Shown one piece after another: positions 7,768-16,409 of a stretch of 40,834 bases of DNA. The translations under genes were made by a program, and so were the position numbers. The stretch's first letter is position 1, and each line of letters starts with the position of its first letter. The stretch comes from an uncultured Porphyromonadaceae bacterium (GTDB lineage: Bacteria > Bacteroidota > Bacteroidia > Bacteroidales > Muribaculaceae): assembly GCA_937989585.1 (NCBI GenBank), contig CALKRW010000038.1:1-40834 (forward strand), read 5' to 3'. The notes under the pieces were generated by a model that was not told the origin of the DNA, made no database searches, and saw nothing but the letters and a program-made list of their open reading frames with translations.

Positions 7768-8472
7768 TTAGAAGAGTCGTAGAGAGTCGTCTTCGGTGCC
7801 CTTCATCTCCTCATAATCGAGAATCAGGCATTTGAAACCGCGGTCCTGCGCGAGCACGCGGGCCTGCGGGGTGATGGTCTGCGCGGCGAAGATGCCGTGC
7901 ACGGGGGCAAGCAGCGGGTCACGGTTGAGCAGATCGCAGTAGCGGGTGAGCTGTTCGACGCCGTCGATGCCGCCGTTGCGCTTGATTTCGATGGCCACGT
8001 GCTCGCCGTTGCCGTCAATCGCCATGATGTCGACCGGTCCGATGGCTGTCGGGTATTCGCGGCGCACGAGCTTCGCGCCTTTGCCGATGCGTTCGATCTG
8101 TTCGGCCAGGTACTTCTGCAGATGGTCTTCGACGCCGTCCTTGATGAGGCCCGGATCCTCGCCGAGGTCGTACGATTCGTCCGAATAGATGTGCTGCAAC
8201 GTCACTTCCAGCACGTCGTTCGATTTGTCGGCCGACGCGCGGATCACCTTTTGCGGCACTTCAGTATCAACGTCGTCATCGGCGTGGTCGGGGGTGATGT
8301 CCCTGATGCTGCATGGCGCGGACATCCAGTTGAGCGGCTTGTATGAGCCGAGTTCGGAGAAGATCAGCAGGCTGTTGTCCGCCTTGATGAGCAGCACGCG
8401 CTTGGCGAGCGGCAGGGAGGCGTTCAATCGTCCGGAATATTCGGCAGAGCAGTCAGCAACAATAATTCGCAC
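7768..8472 (-). CDS. nucS: Endonuclease NucS (EndoMS), mismatch-specific
   Basis: NucS/EndoMS cuts both strands at mismatches and provides the mismatch-repair pathway of actinobacteria and archaea, which lack MutS/MutL. The 234-residue product has the family N-terminus MRIIVADCSAEYSGRLNASL (first 20 residues) and a C-terminal RecB-like nuclease domain. The PD-(D/E)xK core is GPVDIMAID followed by VAIEIKRNG, then GVEQLTRYCDLLNRD. The C-terminal tail ends DDSLRLF, resembling a sliding-clamp binding peptide. Start is GTG at 8472, without a strong ribosome binding site. Position next to atpC fits the gene order I know from bifidobacteria. Confidence 0.93.
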   Translation of the reverse strand: MRIIVADCSAEYSGRLNASLPLAKRVLLIKADNSLLIFSELGSYKPLNWMSAPCSIRDITPDHADDDVDTEVPQKVIRASADKSNDVLEVTLQHIYSDESYDLGEDPGLIKDGVEDHLQKYLAEQIERIGKGAKLVRREYPTAIGPVDIMAIDGNGEHVAIEIKRNGGIDGVEQLTRYCDLLNRDPLLAPVHGIFAAQTITPQARVLAQDRGFKCLILDYEEMKGTEDDSLRLF

Positions 8473-8540
8473 GAGGCACTACCCTACCATGCGCGTCGCC
8501 GTACGTACGGCATACGTATTCGCGGCGGCGGAAAGCCACG

Positions 8541-8598
8541 TAAAAGACAAAAGCGGCCCGGTAATCGCAATACAAAAACATATTGCGATTACCGGGCC
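8541..8598 (-). terminator. Terminator of the atp operon with an 18-bp perfect stem
   Basis: GGCCCGGTAATCGCAATA (8555-8572) and its exact reverse complement (8581-8598) flank an 8-base A-rich loop. On the minus strand GCTTTTGTCTTTT follows. It lies 24 bases after the atpC stop. Confidence 0.9.
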
Positions 8599-8621
8599 AC
8601 CTTACGTCAAGCGGAAACGGC

Positions 8622-8900
8622 TTATTCGGCGCGCTTCACGTTGGTTCCACGCTCGACCGCGACGGTGAGCTTGTTCGAATCGAAGGAGATGAAGCCGTCA
8701 GTCACCTCGAAGGAGAGGCGATTGCCTTCAGGATCCACCACAACGATGGTTCCTTCCTTGATCACGGTCAGCACAGGCTCGTGGTCGGGCAGGATGCCCA
8801 TTCCGCCTTCGGAGGCGGGAATGGTAACGGACTTCGCCGTACCGTGCCACACAGGGTGGTCAGCGGCGACGATGTTCACCTGCATAGTCGATCCGGCCAT
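8622..8900 (-). CDS. atpC: ATP synthase epsilon subunit
   Basis: The epsilon subunit of the F1 central stalk, 92 residues. STMQVNIVAADHPVWHGTAK leads into the beta-sandwich with IPASEGGMGILPDHEPVLTVIKEG, in which GILPDHEP is the family signature. The protein is short: it has the beta-sandwich but little of the C-terminal helical pair, as in other actinobacteria. The ATG at 8900 shares its A with the TGA of atpD (TGATG), so the two are translationally coupled. Sequence is strongly Bifidobacterium-like and belongs with the C-terminal half of AtpD. Confidence 0.95.
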   Translation of the reverse strand: MAGSTMQVNIVAADHPVWHGTAKSVTIPASEGGMGILPDHEPVLTVIKEGTIVVVDPEGNRLSFEVTDGFISFDSNKLTVAVERGTNVKRAE

Positions 8901-10405
8901 CACGCACCGTATTCCTTCTGCATGTCGTGCCACTTCTTCTCGAGGTCGTCGATGCCGCCGATACCGGAGAATGCCTGCTCCGGAACGTCGTCATACACGC
9001 CGTCGCAGATGCGGGTGAAGGCTTCGATGGTCTCATCGGCCGGAACATAGGAGCCCGGACGGCCGGTGAACTTCTCGGCGACGTAGAAGTTCTGACCAAG
9101 GAACTGCTCAATCTTACGAGCACGGTTCACAGTGGTCTTATCTTCTTCGCCGAGCTCATCGATACCGATCAGGGCGATGATGTCCTGCAGCTCCTTGTTA
9201 CGCTGCAGAATCGCCTTGACGCGGTTGGCGCACTCGTAGTGAGCCTGGCCCACATAACGCGGATCAAGGATTCGCGAAGTGGAGCTCAGCGGGTCGACTG
9301 CCGGGTAGATGCCCTTGGAGGCGATGTCACGGGACAGCTCGGTGGTTGCGTCCAGGTGGGCGAAGGTCGTCGCAGGGGCCGGGTCGGTGTAATCATCGGC
9401 CGGCACGTAGATGGCCTGCAGCGAGGTGATGGAGTGGCCACGGGTCGACGTGATGCGCTCCTGCAGGGCACCCATCTCATCGGCCAGGTTCGGCTGGTAG
9501 CCCACTGCGGACGGCATACGGCCGAGCAGGGTGGATACCTCGGAACCAGCCTGGGTGAAACGGAAGATGTTGTCGATGAACAGAAGTACGTCCTTGCCGC
9601 CGGCACCCTGGTCGCGGAACTGCTCGGCGACGGTCAGGCCGGACAGGGCAACGCGCAGACGGGCACCCGGCGGTTCGTTCATCTGTCCGAACACGAGTGT
9701 CGCCTGGGAATCCTTGAGATGCTCCAGATCTACGTCGGCTAGATTCCACTGGTCTTTTTCCATTCCTTCCTGGAACTTCTTGCCGTATTTCATTACGCCG
9801 CTCTCGATCATCTCGCGCAGAAGGTCGTTACCCTCGCGGGTACGCTCGCCGACACCGGTGAACACCGAGAAACCGTCGTGACCTTTGGCGATGTTGTTGA
9901 TCAACTCCATGATAAGCACGGTCTTGCCTACGCCTGCACCGCCGAACAGACCGATCTTGCCGCCTTTGGAGTATGGCTCGAGAAGGTCGATGACCTTGAT
10001 GCCTGTCTGAAGGATTTCGGTGGAGATTGTCAGTTGGTCGAATTCTGGGGCGGGCTGGTGGATTGAACGGTCGTTTTCGCGTTTCAGGGCCGGCAGGTTG
10101 TCGATTGCATTGCCGAGGACGTTCAGGAGGCGTCCCTTTACCTGATCGCCGGTAGGTACGGATATGGGGTGTCCGAGGTCGGTGACCGCTGTGCCGCGCT
10201 GCAGGCCGTCGGTTGATTCCATAGCCACACAACGCACGGTGTCTTCGCCGATATGCTGTTCAACCTCGAGGATTGTGTACGAGCCGTCTTCGCGGTCGAT
10301 GCGCAGTGCGTTGAATATGGGCGGAATCACGGTTCCCTCACCTTCGAAGACTACGTCGACGACGGGACCGATTACCTGAGATATTTTTCCGGTTAACTGA
10401 CTCAT
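8900..10405 (-). CDS. atpD: ATP synthase beta subunit, apparently chimeric
   Basis: The catalytic F1 subunit, 501 residues, reading as intact. Residues 155-162 (GGAGVGKT) are the P-loop, GERTREGNDLLREM the catalytic Glu region, and LLFIDNIFRFTQAGSEVS the Walker B region. The two halves disagree in origin. Residues 1 to about 270 are Bacteroidetes-like (MSQLTGKISQVIGPVVDVVF; the insertion FQEGMEKDQWNLADVDLEHL at 211-230). From about 292 the protein is Bifidobacterium-like (GHSITSLQAIYVPADDYTDP; the tail GGIDDLEKKWHDMQKEYGA), followed by bifidobacterial atpC. The switch lies in the near-invariant Walker B stretch, about 9,490-9,600. Most likely an assembly join; the full-length protein may not exist in any cell. 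Confidence 0.9.
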   Translation of the reverse strand: MSQLTGKISQVIGPVVDVVFEGEGTVIPPIFNALRIDREDGSYTILEVEQHIGEDTVRCVAMESTDGLQRGTAVTDLGHPISVPTGDQVKGRLLNVLGNAIDNLPALKRENDRSIHQPAPEFDQLTISTEILQTGIKVIDLLEPYSKGGKIGLFGGAGVGKTVLIMELINNIAKGHDGFSVFTGVGERTREGNDLLREMIESGVMKYGKKFQEGMEKDQWNLADVDLEHLKDSQATLVFGQMNEPPGARLRVALSGLTVAEQFRDQGAGGKDVLLFIDNIFRFTQAGSEVSTLLGRMPSAVGYQPNLADEMGALQERITSTRGHSITSLQAIYVPADDYTDPAPATTFAHLDATTELSRDIASKGIYPAVDPLSSTSRILDPRYVGQAHYECANRVKAILQRNKELQDIIALIGIDELGEEDKTTVNRARKIEQFLGQNFYVAEKFTGRPGSYVPADETIEAFTRICDGVYDDVPEQAFSGIGGIDDLEKKWHDMQKEYGA

Positions 10406-10480
10406 TGCTAAGTGGAGTTATATTGTGAGTGGATATTTTTGTTCGATATTGAATTTAAGGCGTCGGGGTGTCCCTTGGTG

Positions 10481-11572
10481 TCAGATCTGCCAGCCGAAGG
10501 CTACTATGCAGGCCATCAGCGCCAGGTTGAACAGGCCGAAGGGAAGCAGGTATTTCCATTCCAGGGCGAGCATCTGGTCGATACGCAGACGGGGGAATGT
10601 CCATTTGAACCAGATGATGACTGCCGACAGGCAGATGGCTTTGCCCAGGAACCAGATCACCGACGGGATGCAGTTCATGATGTGGTTGAACGAGTCCCAT
10701 CCCGGAATGTTCAGTGGCAGCCAGCCTCCGAAGAACAGGAGTGTCGCCGTACCGGCGATGATGAACAGGTTGAGGTACTCGGCCAGATAGAAGAAACCGA
10801 AGTGGATACCCGAGTATTCGGTGTGGTAGCCGGCGGTAAGTTCCGATTCGGCCTCGGGAAGGTCGAACGGGCCGCGGTTGGTCTCGGCGGTGCCTGCTAT
10901 CATGTAGATGATGAAGGCGATGATGGCCGATACGTGACCCGAGCAGATGAACCACATGCGCGACTGTTCCTCGACAATGCCTGTCACCGACATTGTGCCG
11001 GACAGGACGACCATAGTAACAACAGAAAGTCCGATTGAAAGTTCATATGAGACCATCTGTGCGCCCGAGCGGAGCGCTCCGATGAGGGTGAACTTGTTGT
11101 TTGACGACCATCCGGCGAGAAGTATGCCGAGTACGCCGATGGACGATACGGCGAGAAGGAAGAAGATGCCGATGTTGAAGTCGATTATCTGCAGTCCGCG
11201 GCCCCACGGAAGGACGGCGAAGGCCAGCATCGACGCTATGATTACGAGATAAGGAGCGAGGGCGAAGAGGAATTTGTCAATGTTCTTCAGTTCGATAAGT
11301 TCCTTGATGAGAATCTTGAACATGTCGGCGAAGGACTGGAGCAGACCCCAGGGACCTACACGGTTGGGACCGAGACGGCACTGCACCCATGCGCAGAGTT
11401 TGCGTTCGTACAGAATGTAGAACAGAGCCAGCAGGGCGTAGAGCAGAAGCAGGGCCACGCCTACGACCACGCACTCGAGCGTCACAGTCAGCCATTGGGG
11501 ACAGCCCAGTGTGACGGACAGAAAGTCGTGAATCCACTGGCTGACGACGGCAAAATCGAAATCTTGTTCCAT
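10481..11572 (-). CDS. nuoH: NADH-quinone oxidoreductase subunit H
   Basis: The membrane subunit of complex I that forms the quinone entry site with NuoB and NuoD. 363 residues, about eight to nine TM segments. Signatures: YERKLCAWVQCRLGPNRVGP near residue 55, ELSIGLSVV, and AETNRGPFDLPEAESELTAGY, the classic NuoH loop with conserved acidic residues. It is complete. It follows nuoCD by 96 bases on the same strand. In Bacteroidales nuoI would be expected next, but the next gene is atpD after a 75-base gap with no visible promoter. Confidence 0.96.
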   Translation of the reverse strand: MEQDFDFAVVSQWIHDFLSVTLGCPQWLTVTLECVVVGVALLLLYALLALFYILYERKLCAWVQCRLGPNRVGPWGLLQSFADMFKILIKELIELKNIDKFLFALAPYLVIIASMLAFAVLPWGRGLQIIDFNIGIFFLLAVSSIGVLGILLAGWSSNNKFTLIGALRSGAQMVSYELSIGLSVVTMVVLSGTMSVTGIVEEQSRMWFICSGHVSAIIAFIIYMIAGTAETNRGPFDLPEAESELTAGYHTEYSGIHFGFFYLAEYLNLFIIAGTATLLFFGGWLPLNIPGWDSFNHIMNCIPSVIWFLGKAICLSAVIIWFKWTFPRLRIDQMLALEWKYLLPFGLFNLALMACIVAFGWQI

Positions 11573-11668
11573 AATGTTGGTTTGTTATCTTCCGCGCCGG
11601 TGCCGGGGCTTTGACGGCGCATTGTATTTGCTTGGATTAGAGTTGTTTTCTGAGTTTTGTCAATAGGG

Positions 11669-13282
11669 TCAGCGGTCCATGTCGGGGACAATGTAGTCGA
11701 GCGAGCCGCCGATGGTGATGAGGTCGGCGATCTTCTGGCCGCTGGTGATGTGGTCGACGACAGCGGCGAGGTTAAGGCATGGAGGCGCGATCTTGAGGCG
11801 CGCGGGCTTCGTGCCGCCGTCGCTCTCGAGCAGGAGGGCGAAGACGCCGCGGCAGCCCTCGGTCATCTGCAGCCATGTCCCTGCGGGAATCTTGAGCACC
11901 TTGGGAACCTTGACGCAGTATTCGCCTTCGGGTATGTTGTCCACAAGTTGTTCGAGGATGCGTGCCGACTGCTCCATCTCGGCCATACGGACCTTGAAGC
12001 GCGCCATCGAGTCGCCCTCGGTGCGTACAATCTCGTCGAACTCGAGTTCGGGATATATGCTGTAGGGGAAAAGTTTGCGTATGTCGCAAGCCCAGCCCGA
12101 GGCGCGGCCCGAGGGGCCTGTGATGCCCCATGACTTCGCGTCGGCCTCCGTTAGGACTCCCACGCCTTCCAGACGGTTCTCGGCGATGACGTTGCCTGTG
12201 AACAGTTTGTTATATTCCTTGATGTTCTTGGGAAGTATGGCGAGCAGAGCCTTGACGTCTTCCACGAAGTCCGGCGCGAGATCCTGCATCACGCCGCCGA
12301 TGCACTCGTAGTTGAAGGTCATGCGTGCGCCGCAGGTCTTCTCCATGATGTCGAGAATCTGCTCGCGTACGCGCAGCGTGTAGAACAGCATTGTCGTGGC
12401 GCCGAGATCCATGCAGTATGTTCCTATGAAGAGGCAGTGTGAGGCTATGCGCGAGAGTTCGTCCATCATCACGCGGATAACCTGTGCGCGGCGCGAGATC
12501 TCGATGCCGGCGGCCTTCTCGTATAGCATGCACAGGGCATGGTGGTAGTTGTGGGCCGAGAAGTAATCCATGCGGTCCATGAACGGGAGGGTCTGGGTGT
12601 AGGTGAGCGACTCGCAGAGTTTCTCGATGCCGCGGTGGATATAGCCCATGTAGACATCGATTTTCTTGACTGTCTCGCCGTCGACGGCGGTACGGAAACG
12701 GAGCACGCCGTGTGTCGCGGGGTGCTGGGGACCGATGTTCACCACGAAGTCCTCGGGCTGGAATATGCGCACCTGCTTTTTCTCTATCTTGCCGTCGGGA
12801 CCTTCTGTCCATGTGTTGGTGAAGTCGCTCTGCCGCTCGTTCTCGGTGGAAGGCGGGTTGAGTGATTCGTCATAATCCTTGCGCAGCGGGAAGCCTTTCC
12901 AGTCTATGCTGAGGAACAGGCGGCGCATGTCGGGATTGTTGATGAAGATGATGCCGAAGAAATCGTAGACCTCGCGCTCGTAGATTCCGGCGATAGCCCA
13001 GAGGTCGGCTACTGAGTGGAGCATTGGGTTCTCGCGGTCGGCGGTTGTGACCTTCACGGCAATGCGCTCGTTGGTCTTGGTCGACATCATGTAGTATATG
13101 CAGCCCATCTCCTTGGTCCAGTCCATGCCGGAGATGGTTATGAGATAGTCCATGCCGAATTTGTCGCGGAGGGCCAGGGCAAGGTCGTGCCACCGGGCGT
13201 CGGGGCATACTATCAGGGGAGTGCCGTCGGACGTGGCCTCAAGAGATGTTTCGGGGAACAGTTTGGCAATTTCTTCTTGCAT
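11669..13282 (-). CDS. nuoCD: NADH-quinone oxidoreductase fused subunit C/D
   Basis: A peripheral-arm subunit of complex I, 537 residues. The N-terminal about 150 are NuoC-like (ITISGMDWTKEMGCIYYMMS; EREVYDFFGIIFINNPDMRR; GFPLRKDYDE). The rest is NuoD, the quinone-site 49-kDa subunit (NIGPQHPATHGVLRF; GYIHRGIEKLCESLTYTQTL; FNYECIGGVMQDL; GSLDYIVPDMDR end). Fusion of C and D is common in Bacteroidetes and in E. coli. It lies between nuoB (60-base gap) and nuoH. No Shine-Dalgarno site, in line with Bacteroidetes genes. Confidence 0.96.
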   Translation of the reverse strand: MQEEIAKLFPETSLEATSDGTPLIVCPDARWHDLALALRDKFGMDYLITISGMDWTKEMGCIYYMMSTKTNERIAVKVTTADRENPMLHSVADLWAIAGIYEREVYDFFGIIFINNPDMRRLFLSIDWKGFPLRKDYDESLNPPSTENERQSDFTNTWTEGPDGKIEKKQVRIFQPEDFVVNIGPQHPATHGVLRFRTAVDGETVKKIDVYMGYIHRGIEKLCESLTYTQTLPFMDRMDYFSAHNYHHALCMLYEKAAGIEISRRAQVIRVMMDELSRIASHCLFIGTYCMDLGATTMLFYTLRVREQILDIMEKTCGARMTFNYECIGGVMQDLAPDFVEDVKALLAILPKNIKEYNKLFTGNVIAENRLEGVGVLTEADAKSWGITGPSGRASGWACDIRKLFPYSIYPELEFDEIVRTEGDSMARFKVRMAEMEQSARILEQLVDNIPEGEYCVKVPKVLKIPAGTWLQMTEGCRGVFALLLESDGGTKPARLKIAPPCLNLAAVVDHITSGQKIADLITIGGSLDYIVPDMDR

Positions 13283-13342
13283 TGCTGTGATATTTATTGG
13301 TTGATCAATAATTAAGAATCAGATACAATCGACAGTTAATCA

Positions 13343-13954
13343 TTAATCGTTGTCATTGTTATCCTTGGCGGTGAGAACCTCGTACTCCTGACGTTTCTCC
13401 TGGCGGTTGATTCCGCCGAAGAAGCGTTCGACCTTGATTTTGCGCGAAAGCTGCATGATGCCGTATATCATGGCCTCGGGGCGAGGTGGACAGCCGGGGA
13501 CAAAAACGTCCACGGGAACTATGTCCTCGATGCCTTTGGCAACGTGGTAACTCTTGCGGAAGGGGCCGCCCGATATGGCGCAACTGCCGCAGGCGATGAC
13601 ATACTTCGGCTCGGCCAACTGGTCGTATAGACGGCGGAATACCGGCACCATGCGGTTTACAATGGTACCTGCCACCATCATGAAGTCGGCCTGACGTGGC
13701 GATGAGCGGGCGACTTCCCAGCCAAAACGCGCCATGTCAAAGCGCGCTGCTCCGAGCGACACAAATTCGATGCCGCAGCAACTGGTGGCGAAAGTGAGCG
13801 GCCAGATTGAGTTGGACCTGCCCCAGTTGATAAGTTTGTCAAGTGAACCCACGATGACGTTTGTGCCGTTCTCGCGGAGTTCGTCAACGAGTTTCTCGAT
13901 GTATTCGTTGTCTTTCCATGCGTCGTAGGGCATGGATTTTGTCGTTACTTCCAT
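13343..13954 (-). CDS. nuoB: NADH-quinone oxidoreductase subunit B
   Basis: Carries the N2 [4Fe-4S] cluster that passes electrons to quinone. 203 residues. The four cluster ligands are visible: the tandem CC in TSCCGIEFVSLGAARFDMAR, the second Cys of IACGSCAISGGPF, and VPGCPPRPEAMIYGIM. The C-terminal extension is rich in charged residues (NRQEKRQEYEV). The gene overlaps the 3' end of nuoA by ten bases, which suggests coupled translation. Confidence 0.97.
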   Translation of the reverse strand: MEVTTKSMPYDAWKDNEYIEKLVDELRENGTNVIVGSLDKLINWGRSNSIWPLTFATSCCGIEFVSLGAARFDMARFGWEVARSSPRQADFMMVAGTIVNRMVPVFRRLYDQLAEPKYVIACGSCAISGGPFRKSYHVAKGIEDIVPVDVFVPGCPPRPEAMIYGIMQLSRKIKVERFFGGINRQEKRQEYEVLTAKDNNDND

Positions 13955-14325
13955 TCAAGCGCTCCTTTCCGCCAGGCATATACGAGACCCAGCACTAAAA
14001 CTCCGAAAAATATGCCGACGGCAAGAAGACCGTCGGTCATCAGTGCACGCATGTTGACCGCCCAGGGGAAAAGGAAGACGGTCTCGATGTCGAACATCAG
14101 GAACATGATGGCAAACAGATAGTAGCCGACCTTGAACTGTGACATTGATTCGCCGCGCGTAGGGATGCCGCACTCATACGGCTCACATTTCTGCGGGTTG
14201 AACGAACGGGGCGAAATCAGACCTGCCAGCCATAGGGCCAGAGCCACGAGTCCGAAACCGGTCAGCGCGGCGGTCAGCGCCAGCAAGGCGTTGTCCGAAA
14301 TACCGAAAATGGTTGAAAGTATCAT
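13945..14325 (-). CDS. nuoA: NADH-quinone oxidoreductase subunit A
   Basis: Small membrane subunit of complex I, 126 residues, three TM segments. Signatures are KCEPYECGIPTRGESMSQFKV (conserved YECG loop) and LFAIMFLMFDIETVFLFPW with the acidic pair in TM2. First gene of the A-B-CD-H operon, read from the promoter at 14425-14458. Confidence 0.96.
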   Translation of the reverse strand: MILSTIFGISDNALLALTAALTGFGLVALALWLAGLISPRSFNPQKCEPYECGIPTRGESMSQFKVGYYLFAIMFLMFDIETVFLFPWAVNMRALMTDGLLAVGIFFGVLVLGLVYAWRKGALEWK

Positions 14326-14424
14326 AAACTAATTAGTTGTTGATTACGGCTTTATAAAGATTCAGCGTTGTCTTTTCCAAAGAAATTTAAGGTGCGACCG
14401 CGTGTACATTCCGCAGTCTGACTG

Positions 14425-14458
14425 CAAAGTTAGTGAATTTTTGTCAAATTTTGCCAAA
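14425..14458 (-). promoter_or_regulatory. Bacteroidetes-type promoter of the nuo operon
   Basis: Minus strand: -7 box TAACTTTG (14425-14432) and TTTG (14455-14458) with a 22-base spacer, slightly longer than the usual 19-21. Leader of about 95 bases to nuoA. Confidence 0.65.
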
Positions 14459-14706
14459 AAATTTGTTCCTATTTTTCGGCAAAATAAATGGCCTTTTTGT
14501 CGAATTTCAGGTCATACCTTATTATATTATATATAGATGGCAAATCCCCTGTTAAGGATTATCATCAATGAGATAGAAAAACCATAGTCGCGCGAAAACA
14601 GTCCTGGATTATATTTTGGCAGAATATTCGAAGCCGCAGGGAAACATGCAGACCAAAAATTTGTTAACATTTTAATAAGCGACGGCTCTTTCTTCGAAAA
14701 ATTGCC

Positions 14707-14714
14707 TAACTTTG
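14707..14714 (+). promoter_or_regulatory. -7 box of the ECF sigma factor gene
   Basis: TAACTTTG, a perfect TAnnTTTG, 29 bases before ATG 14744. No TTTG at -33, so an auxiliary factor or an alternative sigma may be used. Confidence 0.6.
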
Positions 14715-14743
14715 TAGTCTTAATACAAAAAGTTCATTACAGA

Positions 14744-15304
14744 ATGTCCTCACAGACGCTCCCCGACGACTCCAGACTTATCGAACGGCTCAGAACCCCC
14801 GCTACATGCCGCGAGGCGTTCAACGAGGTCATACGCCTCTACTCGGAGTCGCTCTATCACACAATACGCCGGCTCGTGCAGAGCCATGAGGACACGAACG
14901 ACCTGCTGCAGAACACATTCATCAAGGCATGGTCTTCGCTCGAGAACTTCAGGGGAGACGCGCGCCTGTCGACATGGCTTTACAAGATTGCCATCAACGA
15001 GTCGCTCTCCTTCCTTGCACGCGAGCGCAAGCGCCAGAACATCTCGCTCGACGATCAGGAATCGGCGCTCGTCAATACTATCGAGGCCGACGAATACTTC
15101 GACGGCAACCATGCCCAGGAACTCCTGCGCGAGGCCGTGGCCTCCCTGCCCGAGAAGCAGCGCCTGGTATTCAACATGAAGTATTACGACGAGATGAAGT
15201 ACGAGGACATGTCCGCAATTCTCGGCACTTCCGTCGGCGCTCTGAAAACCTCATATCACCTCGCTGTGAAAAAAATTGAAAATTTTGTTGAAAAAAATCA
15301 ATAG
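14744..15304 (+). CDS. ECF-type RNA polymerase sigma factor
   Basis: Sigma-70 family regulator of 186 residues. Region 2 (about 20-95): EAFNEVIRLYSESLYHTIRR, EDTNDLLQNTFIKAWSSLENF, then STWLYKIAINESLSFLARER. Region 4 (about 125-180): SLPEKQRLVFNMKYYDEMKYEDMSAILGT with the helix-turn-helix SVGALKTSYHLAVKKI. The ATG at 14744 is chosen over one at 14702 because the latter lies upstream of or inside the -7 box. Downstream come a one-TM protein and a Spy/CpxP-like protein, which suggests a membrane-stress circuit. Confidence 0.93.
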   Translation: MSSQTLPDDSRLIERLRTPATCREAFNEVIRLYSESLYHTIRRLVQSHEDTNDLLQNTFIKAWSSLENFRGDARLSTWLYKIAINESLSFLARERKRQNISLDDQESALVNTIEADEYFDGNHAQELLREAVASLPEKQRLVFNMKYYDEMKYEDMSAILGTSVGALKTSYHLAVKKIENFVEKNQ

Positions 15305-15373
15305 ACAGATTAAACCTTCGCTCACCTTAGGCGTCATATCAATGTACGCTTCAAAAACCTTTTTCGCCACAAG

Positions 15374-15814
15374 ATGAAAGAAGAAAACAAAATACTCGCT
15401 GAAGCAGCCCATCGGGACGGGTTCACCGTTCCCGATGGCTACTTCGCCGATTTTGCCGCCCGCATGGAGTCCGCACTCCCGCATCGCGACGAAATCGAGA
15501 AACCGCGGGTCGCCCGTAAACGCACTCCATGGCAGATATGCCGGCCATACGTATATATGGCCGCGATGTTTGCCGGAGTATGGTGCATGCTCAAGATGTT
15601 TACCCTGATGGCCGGTGTCGACACTGAGATAACGTACGACAACGATCCCATACTCGCCGAGGCCGCCTCGAACGAGGAATTTGTCGACGAATACATTCTT
15701 GACGAATGTTCCCAGTCGGACCTCTATGACATGTGGATGGACTGTTACTCCGACGAGGACTCGGTTGAGATCACCCGCGCACTAGAACTTGACTCACTTT
15801 CAGCCGCACACTGA
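15374..15814 (+). CDS. Single-TM protein, possible anti-sigma factor
   Basis: 146 residues, no family recognised. N-terminal cytoplasmic part contains DGFTVPDGYFADFAARMES, a pattern often found at the start of Bacteroidetes proteins that follow ECF sigma genes. One TM segment (about 58-80: YVYMAAMFAGVWCMLKMF), then an acidic C-terminus (DEYILDECSQSDLYDMWMD). Location 69 bases after an ECF sigma gene and the N-in topology fit an anti-sigma factor; no zinc HxxxCxxC motif is present, so this stays an inference. Confidence 0.7.
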   Translation: MKEENKILAEAAHRDGFTVPDGYFADFAARMESALPHRDEIEKPRVARKRTPWQICRPYVYMAAMFAGVWCMLKMFTLMAGVDTEITYDNDPILAEAASNEEFVDEYILDECSQSDLYDMWMDCYSDEDSVEITRALELDSLSAAH

Positions 15815-15848
15815 CTCTGGTGCGGACTCTCCAAACCTACTACGCTAA

Positions 15849-16331
15849 ATGTATCGTAAATTCTTACTCTGCATACTTCTGGTTGCATTCTCCTTGCCGA
15901 TGACCGCTGTCGCCGATCCGGCCGCAGTCCCCGACGACAAGCGCGAGCAATACAAAGAGAAACTTCGCCGCTACCAGCATCAGTTCCTGACACGCGAACT
16001 TGGCCTCTCGCGCGAGGAAGCCAACAAGTTCTTCCCCGTCTATGACAGCATGTGTGACGAACTCGAACAGGTTGGCCGTGATACCCGCGTTCTCGAGCAG
16101 AAAACCCTCAACAATACCAACGCTTCTGCCGTTGAGTGCGAGAATACAGCCCGCGCGCTGTTCGAGCAGAAAAAGACCGAGTCCGAGATTGAACTCCGCT
16201 ACTTCGAGCAATTCAGGGAACTGCTCTCCCCGCGTCAGTTGCTCCAGTTGAAGAGCGCCGAGGACGCGTTCCGCCGCGACGTCCTCAAGCATTTTGCCAG
16301 ATCTCGCCGCGAGAATCAGGAACAGCGCTGA
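15849..16331 (+). CDS. Spy/CpxP-like periplasmic protein
   Basis: 160 residues with a signal peptide (MYRKFLLCILLVAFSLPMTA, cut near AVA-DP). The mature part is helical and charged: EQYKEKLRRYQHQFLTRELG, EEANKFFPVYDSM, ELRYFEQFRELLSPRQLLQL. The last resembles the LTxxQ element of the Spy/CpxP chaperone/sensor family. Third gene behind the ECF sigma factor, so it may sense or buffer misfolded envelope proteins in that circuit. Function inferred from fold-like pattern only. Confidence 0.75.
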   Translation: MYRKFLLCILLVAFSLPMTAVADPAAVPDDKREQYKEKLRRYQHQFLTRELGLSREEANKFFPVYDSMCDELEQVGRDTRVLEQKTLNNTNASAVECENTARALFEQKKTESEIELRYFEQFRELLSPRQLLQLKSAEDAFRRDVLKHFARSRRENQEQR

Positions 16332-16370
16332 TTCGCTTGATTAAAATTCCCCCGACGACATAAAACACCT

Positions 16371-16409
16371 GATCCGTCCCGAGTGCCGGGGCGGATCATT
16401 GCTTTTTTG
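16371..16409 (+). terminator. Terminator of the sigma factor operon
   Basis: GATCCGTCCC (16371-16380) / GGGGCGGATC (16388-16397), 7-base loop, then ATTGCTTTTTTG. The T-run overlaps the -33 box of the next promoter. Confidence 0.85.

Larger units (their letters stand above)
14326..14743. other. AT-rich divergent intergenic region
   Basis: 418 bases between nuoA (minus) and a sigma factor gene (plus). It holds the nuo promoter and the sigma factor -7 box. I see no further gene. The stretch 14430-14540 is very AT-rich with T and A runs (ATTTTTGTCAAATTTTGCC), as around many Bacteroidales promoters. Confidence 0.7.

Noticed and set aside
9490..9600. Real cross-phylum recombination of atpD
   Set aside because: Possible in principle, but all features on both sides change origin at the same point, which fits an assembly join better.
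12210..12812. 200-residue minus-strand frame inside nuoCD
   Set aside because: Arg/His-rich shadow of nuoCD in another frame.
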